Positions 51,775 through 58,084 of a DNA stretch of 58,084 nt are shown here, piece after piece. Source of the DNA: Pseudoduganella flava (GTDB lineage: Bacteria > Pseudomonadota > Gammaproteobacteria > Burkholderiales > Burkholderiaceae_D); assembly GCF_007830495.1 (NCBI RefSeq), contig NZ_VLKW01000006.1:1-58084 (forward strand), read 5' to 3'. The notes beneath the pieces were generated by a model that was given only the letters and a program-made list of their open reading frames with translations, was not told the origin of the DNA and did no database searches. The position numbers were made by a program, and so were the translations under genes. Positions within the stretch are counted from its first letter, which is position 1, and each line of letters begins with the position of its first letter.

Positions 51775-53424
51775 ATGACGCAACTGAACGGTCTTACCGC
51801 CCTCCTTGTCGAGCCGAACGCCGCGATCCGGTCGAACGTGCAGAACATGCTGAACCTGCTCGGACTGGCCCGCGTCGAGGTCGCGACCAGCGCCCAGCAG
51901 GCGATCCGCGCGCTGGCGGCGCGGCCGGTCGACCTGATCCTGTGCGAGTACGAGCTGGAAGGCGGGCAGGATGGCCAGCAGCTGCTCGAGGACTTGCGCC
52001 AGCAGGAACTGATCGCGCCGGCCACGCTGTTCTTCATGGTCACCGCCGAGGGGCTGCTCAGCAAGGTCACCAGCGTGGCCGAACTGATGCCGGACGATTA
52101 CGTACTCAAGCCGTTCAAGGCCGATACCCTGCTGGCACGCATCGAGCGGGCGCTGGAGCGGCGCGCCACGCTGCTGCCGGTGCAGCAGTTGCTGGAGCGG
52201 GGCGAGCACCGCGCGGCGATCGCCGCCTGCGTGGAGCAGGAGAAGGAGCAGCCCCGCTACAAGGCCGACTTCATGCGGCTGCGCGCGGAGACGCATCTGC
52301 TGCTGGGCGAGCCGGAGCAGGCCGAGCACATCTACGCCGCCGTGTGGAACGAACGCGCGATCCCGTGGGCGCGGCTGGGGCAGGCCAAGACGCTGGCGCT
52401 GCGCGGCCATGTCGACGCGGCACGGGCGATGCTGTCCGAACTGCTGGGCCATAACGACCGCTTCCTGGCCGCCTACGACTGGCTGGCCAGGGTGCACGAG
52501 GAAGCGGGCGAGCTGGCCGAAGCGCAGGCCGTGCTGTCGGACGCAGCCACGTTGTCGCCGCACGCGGTGGGCCGGCTGCGCCGCCTGGGCGAGGTGGCGC
52601 TGGAAGCAGGGGACGCGGACGCCGCCGAGCGCGCCCTCAAGCAGGTGCTGCAGCGTGCCCGCAATTCGGAATTTCGCAACCCGGAAGACCATGCGCGCCT
52701 GGCCCAGTCGCTGCTGAGGAAGGGCGATACGGCGCAGGCCGAGCTGGTGATCAGGGACATGGAGCGGCAACTGGCGAACCGCGAGACGACGCCCGTGTGC
52801 GCGGCGATCGCCACGGCGATGCTGCTGGAAGCGACGGGCGATACGGCCCGCCTCGGCCAGGCGCTCGACACGGCGCTGGCCGGGGCACGGCTGGCGCCAA
52901 ACCTGTCGGCCGGCATGAAGCTGGAGCTGGCGCGTACGTGCCTCGCGGCCGGCCGTGAACAGCAGGCGGCCGAGGTGATGAAGAGCGTGATGGCCAGCGC
53001 CGGCGGCGGCGCGCCGATGGCCAAGGCGATGCGGCTGCTGGAGCAGACGGGCAAGGGCGATCTCGCGAACCAGCTGGCGAAGGAAAGCCGCCATGCAGTC
53101 GCCACGATGGTCGCGCAGGGCGCGGCGCAGGCGAAGGCGGGCGACCTGCGCGGCGCCGTCGACACGATGCTGGATGCCGTGCACAAGCTGCCGGGCAATC
53201 CGCAGGTGGTGTTCAACGCGGCGGTGGCCGTGCTGAAGTACCTGGAGCGCGCCGGCTGGGACGAGCACCTGGGCACGAAGGGCCTGGAGCTGGTGTCGAA
53301 CCTGCGCCGCCTCGACCCCGGCAACCCGAAGCTGGCGGCACTGGGCAACTTGCAGGAAGAGCTGCTGAGGAAGTACAACGTGCGGCCGGGCCGGCGCATC
53401 GTCAGCGTGCGCCAGCGCGCCTGA
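51775..53424 (+). CDS. Pseudo-receiver protein with TPR repeats
   Basis: The 549-residue protein has an N-terminal receiver-like domain (1-125) and a TPR array (about 130-540). The receiver is degenerate: the acidic-pocket pair is E13-P14 and the phosphoacceptor position holds E58 (CEYELEGG) instead of Asp, while T90 and K112 are kept. It may be constitutively in an active-like state. The start at 51775 begins the receiver fold. It lies 73 bp after the HD-GYP gene on the same strand. Confidence 0.88.
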   Translation: MTQLNGLTALLVEPNAAIRSNVQNMLNLLGLARVEVATSAQQAIRALAARPVDLILCEYELEGGQDGQQLLEDLRQQELIAPATLFFMVTAEGLLSKVTSVAELMPDDYVLKPFKADTLLARIERALERRATLLPVQQLLERGEHRAAIAACVEQEKEQPRYKADFMRLRAETHLLLGEPEQAEHIYAAVWNERAIPWARLGQAKTLALRGHVDAARAMLSELLGHNDRFLAAYDWLARVHEEAGELAEAQAVLSDAATLSPHAVGRLRRLGEVALEAGDADAAERALKQVLQRARNSEFRNPEDHARLAQSLLRKGDTAQAELVIRDMERQLANRETTPVCAAIATAMLLEATGDTARLGQALDTALAGARLAPNLSAGMKLELARTCLAAGREQQAAEVMKSVMASAGGGAPMAKAMRLLEQTGKGDLANQLAKESRHAVATMVAQGAAQAKAGDLRGAVDTMLDAVHKLPGNPQVVFNAAVAVLKYLERAGWDEHLGTKGLELVSNLRRLDPGNPKLAALGNLQEELLRKYNVRPGRRIVSVRQRA

Positions 53425-53444
53425 AGGTTCAGCCGCGCAGCCGC

Positions 53445-56400
53445 TCAGCCTCCGTTGACGCGGCGCGGCCCGCCCAGCGCGGCGCTGGCGGTGCGCTCGA
53501 ACTCGTCGACGCACATCGGCCGCGCGAACAGATAACCCTGCGCCTCGTCGCATAGCTTGCCGCGCAGGAACTCGGCCTGCGCCGCCGTCTCCACGCCCTC
53601 GGCAATCACGCCCAGGCCCAGCGAGTGGGCCAGGCCGATCGTTGCGCCGACGATCACCGCGTCGTCCGGATCCGTCTCGATATCCTTGACGAAGCCGCGG
53701 TCGATCTTGATGCGGTCCAGCTCGAACAGCTTCAGGTAGGACAGCGACGAATAGCCGGTGCCGAAATCGTCGATCGCCACGCGGATGCCGCGCGCCCGCA
53801 GTTGCTGCAGCAGCGCGCGGCTGAGTTCAGGGTCCTGCATCGCCGCCGTCTCCGTGATCTCGAGTTCCAGCAGCGCCGGGTCGATGCCCGAGGTGGCCAG
53901 CAGCTCGTCGAGCTGGCCCAGCAGCGCGTCGCCGTGGCACTGCCGCGCGGACAGGTTCACCGCCAGCCGCAGGTGCCCCAGGCCGATGCCGCGCCAGCGC
54001 TCCAGCAGCGCCACGGCGCGGCGCAATGCCCATTCGCCCAGCGGCAGGATCAGGCCCGATTCCTCGGCGATCGGAATGAAGCGGTCCGGCCCCACCGTGC
54101 CCAGTTCCGGGTGGTGCCAGCGCACCAGCGCCTCCGCACCGATCAGGGCGCCGCTGGGCAGGTCGACCTGCGGCTGCAGGTACAGTTCGAACTCCTGCTG
54201 CTCCAGCGCCTGCCACAGGCGGCTTTCCAGCAGCAGGCGCTCGTGCGTGGCGGCATTCATGTCGTTCGAGAAGAACTGGAAATTGCCCCGGCCGCGGCTC
54301 TTCGCTGCGTACATTGCCGTGTCCGCATGGCGCAGCAGCGTGGCCGAGTCGGCGCCATCCACCGGGTACATCGCCACGCCGACACTGGCGCCGCTGTGCA
54401 CCGTCAGGCCCTGCAGCGGGTACGGTGCCGCCAGCGCTTCGACGATGCGCGCGGCCATGTGGCTGGCGGCATCCGGCGTGAGGCCGGCGGTAACGACGAT
54501 GAACTCGTCGCCGCCCAGCCGTGCCAGGGTGTCGACGTCCGGCAGCAGCTCGCGCAGCCGGTTCGCGGCCGCCTGCAGCAGCTGGTCGCCGACCTGGTGG
54601 CCGTGCGTGTCGTTGATCTTCTTGAAGTGATCGAGATCGAGGAACATTACTGCGGCGCCGCCGTGGTTGCGGCGCGCCTGCGTCAGCAGCTGTTCCAGCC
54701 GCAGGTTCAGCGACAGGCGATTTTCCAGCCCCGTCAACGGGTCGTTGTGGGCCAGCCGGTAAATGCGCTCCTGGGCGCGGCGCTGTTCCGTCAGGTCGTG
54801 CAGGATGGCGACGAACAGCCGTTCGCCCGGCAGGTCGACGGCGCTGGCCGAGATCGCCAGCGGGAAGGCGGCGCCGTCGCTGCGCCAGCCGGTGGCCTCG
54901 TGCTCGCGCGTGCCGGCCGCGGCGATGCGCGCCAGCAGTCCCGCCGCCGTGTCGTCCTGCGCCACCGGCAGCAGGCGCGCCAGCGGCAATCCCGCCATCG
55001 CCTCCGGGGCGTAACCGAACAGCCGGCCCGCGGCGACGTTCGCGCCGATCAGCATGCCGTCGCGGGCGATGGTGAGGATCGCGTCGGCGGCGTTGTCGAG
55101 GATCGCCTGCAGGCGCGCCTCGCGTTCCTGCAACTGCGCCGTGCTCTCCTCGACCTGGGCACGCACGGCCGCTTGTTCGCCGCTGCTCTGCAGCAGCAGG
55201 CCGCCCAGCAGGCTGGTCAGCAGCAAACCCGCGGCCAGCACGGACCAGCTGCGCCAGCCCTGCAGCTGCACGGCGTCGGCCGGCGCCGGTGCCAGCGTCA
55301 GCTGGTAGGCGCGTCCGCCGAAATGCAGCGTACGGTGGAACACGCCGGCAGCGTCGGCATGGGCAAGCGGTGGGCTCAGCAAGTCGCCCGTCGCCGCGTC
55401 GCGCAGCGCCGCCTGCAGATGGGGGAAGCCGGCCTCGCGCACGGCGCCGCCCAGGTAACGGTTCAGTTCCAGCGAAATCAGCAGGACGCCGACGGGTGAG
55501 CCGTCGTCCGAGCGCACGGCTTGCAGCAGCGACACGCCTTTGTACAGGTCGGGGTGGAACAGCTTCAGCGGCGCGCTCGCGACCGGCTCGCTCGACGTCA
55601 TCGCCAGCTGCACGGCGGCCGCGCGCAGCGGCTCGGACAACGCATCCAGTCCGCTGTACAGGCGGTTGCTGCGCGGCTCGATATAGGTCGCCACCACGTA
55701 TTCGTCGCGCTCGGGCGCGGTGCGCAAGCCGCCGTTCTCGTCCGGTTCGCGGATCGCGAATGTGGGGTCGATCTTCTCGCGCGCCCACGCTTCGAACGCG
55801 GCACGCTCGGTGCCCGCGACGGGCTTCAGCCAGCTCATCGACAGGATCTCGCGATGGCGTGCATGGTAGCCGCGGGCGAGGTTGTGGAAGTCTTGCTGGC
55901 GGATGTTACGGCCGTGGCTGTTGATCGCGCTGGCCATCGCGAACAGGAAGCGCTCGTGCTCGGAAAGCTGGGCCTGCACCATGTCGGCAGCCTGCTGCGC
56001 CTTCAATTGAATCTGCTGCGTTTGCTGGTTCCATTCCCAGCGCCTCACTTGCAGGAAGATCACGACGAACAACGCCGTCAGCACGAGCAGCGGCGCGCCC
56101 ACCGTCCAGCGGCGGCGGCGCCATAGCGCGCGCGGCTGGCCGAATGCGATCCACGCCAGCGGCGCGGCGATCAGCATGCCCAGCGCGTCGCCCATCCACC
56201 ATGCCAGCCACGTGGCCGGCAGGTCGTGCCCCGACAGCACGCCCAGCAGCGCGAGCGCGCACAGCGACAGCGTGCTGCTCGTCAGCGACAGCGCCGGGGC
56301 CAGCACGAGGAAACGCAGCACGTCGCGGCCGGCGCCGATCTCGGGCCGCACCCAGCGGTTGAAGGCATGCATCGCCACATACGCCTGCAGCGCGGCGGCA

Positions 56401-56678
56401 ACCGCCGCGGCAACGGCGCCGCCCGTCAACAGCCCGGCCGACAAGCCGGTCGCACGCGGCAGCGAGATCAGGTTCATCAGGAAGGCGCCTGCGGCAACGC
56501 CGGGCAGCAGCGCCGGGCCGCCGGTCACGAGTGCCGCCAGCGCGATGCCGGCCGGCAGGAACAGCGGCGTGGCGAAGCCGGGCGCCAGCGCGAGCTCGAG
56601 CCCGATACAGCCGGTCGCGGCGTAGGCCGCCGCCAGCAGCAGGTTGGCCAGTAGCGGGCCATGCTGTCGTGAGATCAA
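53445..56678 (-). CDS. MASE1-CHASE-PAS-GGDEF-EAL membrane signalling protein
   Basis: Reading from a TTG start at 56678, the 1077-residue protein has an N-terminal MASE1 membrane domain (8-10 helices, to about 230), an extracytoplasmic CHASE-like domain (about 250-450), a PAS domain (about 520-640), GGDEF (LARLGGDEFIVV) and EAL (GAEALVRWHHPE). Both catalytic signatures are intact, so it may make or degrade c-di-GMP. The frame is open to 56831, but a promoter-like element at 56724-56753 and GGAG before the TTG favour the later start. An ATG at 56738 is the alternative. Confidence 0.88.
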   Translation of the reverse strand: MISRQHGPLLANLLLAAAYAATGCIGLELALAPGFATPLFLPAGIALAALVTGGPALLPGVAAGAFLMNLISLPRATGLSAGLLTGGAVAAAVAAALQAYVAMHAFNRWVRPEIGAGRDVLRFLVLAPALSLTSSTLSLCALALLGVLSGHDLPATWLAWWMGDALGMLIAAPLAWIAFGQPRALWRRRRWTVGAPLLVLTALFVVIFLQVRRWEWNQQTQQIQLKAQQAADMVQAQLSEHERFLFAMASAINSHGRNIRQQDFHNLARGYHARHREILSMSWLKPVAGTERAAFEAWAREKIDPTFAIREPDENGGLRTAPERDEYVVATYIEPRSNRLYSGLDALSEPLRAAAVQLAMTSSEPVASAPLKLFHPDLYKGVSLLQAVRSDDGSPVGVLLISLELNRYLGGAVREAGFPHLQAALRDAATGDLLSPPLAHADAAGVFHRTLHFGGRAYQLTLAPAPADAVQLQGWRSWSVLAAGLLLTSLLGGLLLQSSGEQAAVRAQVEESTAQLQEREARLQAILDNAADAILTIARDGMLIGANVAAGRLFGYAPEAMAGLPLARLLPVAQDDTAAGLLARIAAAGTREHEATGWRSDGAAFPLAISASAVDLPGERLFVAILHDLTEQRRAQERIYRLAHNDPLTGLENRLSLNLRLEQLLTQARRNHGGAAVMFLDLDHFKKINDTHGHQVGDQLLQAAANRLRELLPDVDTLARLGGDEFIVVTAGLTPDAASHMAARIVEALAAPYPLQGLTVHSGASVGVAMYPVDGADSATLLRHADTAMYAAKSRGRGNFQFFSNDMNAATHERLLLESRLWQALEQQEFELYLQPQVDLPSGALIGAEALVRWHHPELGTVGPDRFIPIAEESGLILPLGEWALRRAVALLERWRGIGLGHLRLAVNLSARQCHGDALLGQLDELLATSGIDPALLELEITETAAMQDPELSRALLQQLRARGIRVAIDDFGTGYSSLSYLKLFELDRIKIDRGFVKDIETDPDDAVIVGATIGLAHSLGLGVIAEGVETAAQAEFLRGKLCDEAQGYLFARPMCVDEFERTASAALGGPRRVNGG

Positions 56679-56723
56679 AATCGGGGCGCTCCAGTGGGGC
56701 CGGCAAACGGCTGACTTGCGGAT

Positions 56724-56753
56724 TCTATAGCAAAGCATGCAACGCAAAAACAA
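56724..56753 (-). promoter_or_regulatory. Candidate promoter of the GGDEF-EAL gene
   Basis: On the minus strand, TTGTTT (56753-56748) and TATAGA (56729-56724) are separated by 18 bp, giving a transcription start near 56717, about 40 bases before the proposed TTG start. Confidence 0.45.
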
Positions 56754-56852
56754 CACTTGCATTTTCTTCGAGGCAGCCGTTACAATCTCGCCCCGAAGCA
56801 GACAGATGAGAGTCAACTGCGTGCGAGACACGAGAGTTTATGTGTTAAGACG

Positions 56853-56881
56853 TTGACAGTTTTGTTTTTATGCTTCATACT
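56853..56881 (+). promoter_or_regulatory. Promoter of the tRNA-tuf operon
   Basis: A perfect -35 TTGACA (56853-56858) is 17 bp from CATACT (56876-56881). Transcription would start near 56888, eight bases before tRNA-Tyr. GC-rich bases follow the -10, as in stringently controlled promoters. Confidence 0.8.
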
Positions 56882-56895
56882 CTGCGGTTCCTCGC

Positions 56896-56981
56896 GGAGG
56901 GGTGGCCGAGTGGTTAAAGGCAGCAGACTGTAAATCTGCCCTCTTATGAGTACACTGGTTCGAATCCAGTCCCCTCCACCA
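56896..56981 (+). tRNA. tRNA-Tyr (anticodon GTA)
   Basis: The 86-base gene folds as a class II tRNA with a long variable arm. The acceptor stem GGAGGGG pairs with CCCCTCC, the anticodon GTA is at 56930-56932, the T loop reads GGTTCGAATCC, and the CCA end is encoded. Confidence 0.97.
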
Positions 56982-57025
56982 AGTTTTGCAAGGAAACTGA
57001 GTGACAATGTAGTGAACGGAACCTC

Positions 57026-57099
57026 GCGGGTGTAGCTCAATGGTAGAGCTGAAGCCTTCCAAGCTTAAGACGAGGGTTCGATTCCCTTCACCCGCTCCA
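57026..57099 (+). tRNA. tRNA-Gly (anticodon TCC)
   Basis: The 74-base gene has acceptor stem GCGGGTG/CACCCGC, anticodon TCC at 57058-57060, T loop GGTTCGATTCC and an encoded CCA. Confidence 0.97.
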
Positions 57100-57122
57100 G
57101 TTTTCGTTGCAGTAGTAAAAAA

Positions 57123-57197
<75 letters not shown>

Positions 57198-57275
57198 GAA
57201 TTCGCGGTTAGCAGTACCTAATCTGACAGTCGGGCGCGTGCCCAGCAATATCTTAAAAATTGTTAGGAGTCTAAA

Positions 57276-58084
57276 ATGGCAAAAGAAAAGTTCGAGCGGA
57301 CTAAGCCGCACGTGAACGTTGGCACCATCGGTCACGTTGACCATGGCAAGACCACCCTGACCGCTGCTATCGCAACCGTTCTGTCGAAGAAATTCGGCGG
57401 TGAAGCAAAAGCTTACGACCAGATCGACGCTGCTCCGGAAGAAAAAGCGCGCGGCATCACGATCAACACCGCACACGTTGAATACGAAACGGCTTCCCGC
57501 CACTACGCGCACGTTGACTGCCCGGGCCACGCCGACTACATCAAGAACATGATCACCGGCGCAGCGCAGATGGACGGCGCGATCCTGGTGTGCTCCGCAG
57601 CTGACGGCCCGATGCCGCAGACCCGCGAACACATCCTGCTGGCACGTCAGGTTGGCGTTCCTTACATCATCGTGTTCCTGAACAAGTGCGACCTGGTCGA
57701 CGACGCAGAACTGCTGGAACTGGTCGAAATGGAAGTGCGCGAGCTGCTGTCGAAGTACGAGTTCCCTGGCGACGACCTGCCGATCATCAAAGGTTCGGCA
57801 CGTATGGCCCTGGAAGGCCAGCCGGGCGAAATGGGCGAAGACTGCATCATGCGTCTGGCCGATGCACTGGACACCTACATCCCGACGCCTGAGCGCGCCG
57901 TGGACGGTACGTTCCTGATGCCGGTGGAAGACGTGTTCTCGATCTCCGGCCGCGGTACCGTGGTGACCGGTCGTGTCGAGCGCGGCGTGATCAAGGTCGG
58001 CGAAGAAATCGAAATCGTCGGCATCGTCGACACCGTCAAGACGACCTGCACCGGCGTGGAAATGTTCCGCAAGCTGCTGGACCA
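57276..58084 (+). CDS. tuf: Elongation factor Tu, 5' part
   Basis: The first 269 codons of EF-Tu, the GTPase that delivers aminoacyl-tRNA to the ribosome, run off the right edge. The G1 motif GHVDHGKTT, the switch I region [20 protein letters not shown] (G3) and NKCDLVDD (G4) are intact. TTAGGAG precedes the ATG. The gene is co-transcribed with the three upstream tRNAs and by synteny is the tuf copy next to secE-nusG-rpl genes. Confidence 0.98.
   Translation, partial: MAKEKFERTKPHVNVGTIGHVDHGKTTLTAAIATVLSKKFGGEAKAYDQIDAAPEEKARGITINTAHVEYETASRHYAHVDCPGHADYIKNMITGAAQMDGAILVCSAADGPMPQTREHILLARQVGVPYIIVFLNKCDLVDDAELLELVEMEVRELLSKYEFPGDDLPIIKGSARMALEGQPGEMGEDCIMRLADALDTYIPTPERAVDGTFLMPVEDVFSISGRGTVVTGRVERGVIKVGEEIEIVGIVDTVKTTCTGVEMFRKLLD

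Overview
The window looks like a chromosomal segment from a high-GC betaproteobacterium of the Oxalobacteraceae (Massilia/Pseudoduganella/Duganella-like). This is inferred from a Burkholderiales-type porin, the metK / SAH-riboswitch / ahcY / holin-like / metF order, the tRNA-Tyr/Gly/Thr-tuf block at the right end, and dispersed GGGGTCAGACCC palindromes. No taxonomic search was run.

Left part (1-28 kb) is mostly core. It starts with the tail of an IS1595-type transposase, a porin and a Sel1-repeat protein. Next are dapF with two lipid A-type acyltransferases in an overlapping minus-strand operon. The methionine/SAM cycle and one-carbon block follows: metK, an SAH riboswitch, ahcY, a small holin-like membrane protein, metF and a divergent 5-formyl-THF cyclo-ligase. 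Then come a soluble lytic transglycosylase, a GST, cca and a GNAT protein. An aromatic amino acid catabolic pair (hppD and a fused indolepyruvate ferredoxin oxidoreductase) is headed by a divergent Lrp-type regulator. A lipoprotein S41 protease, a TonB receptor, an M14 peptidase and ttcA complete this part.

The centre (28.4-45.5 kb) is accessory and is the most interesting part. A LuxR-type receptor faces a luxI-rsaL-like operon. Beyond luxI is a 420-bp control region with three lux-box-like elements. Downstream, on one strand, is a RiPP locus: a 62-residue precursor whose last 14 residues are only Cys, Ser or Thr; a split LanB-type dehydratase (glutamylation protein plus elimination-domain protein); an M50 protease with an RRE-like N-terminus; a membrane-fusion protein, an ABC ATPase and two FtsX-type permeases; a YcaO cyclodehydratase; a SagB-type dehydrogenase; and an Ocin-ThiF-like partner protein. 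This is the gene set of a thiopeptide or dehydroamino-acid/azole peptide, but no second SpaB_C-type pyridine synthase is visible. A linear, heavily modified peptide under quorum control is therefore the best reading. Two of the lux-box-like elements sit at identical, class II activator positions relative to -10 elements for luxI and for the precursor gene.

The right part (45.5-58 kb) returns to core genes. It holds a small membrane protein, folB with a pteridine-reductase-like SDR, a MidA-type methyltransferase and a J-domain membrane protein. A signalling cluster follows: CheW, a REC-DUF3369-HD-GYP protein, a pseudo-receiver TPR protein and a MASE1-CHASE-PAS-GGDEF-EAL protein. The window ends with tRNA-Tyr, tRNA-Gly, tRNA-Thr and the 5' part of tuf.

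Start codons were chosen from ribosome-binding sites, overlaps and family N-termini. All functions are assigned by reading protein motifs, without database searches.
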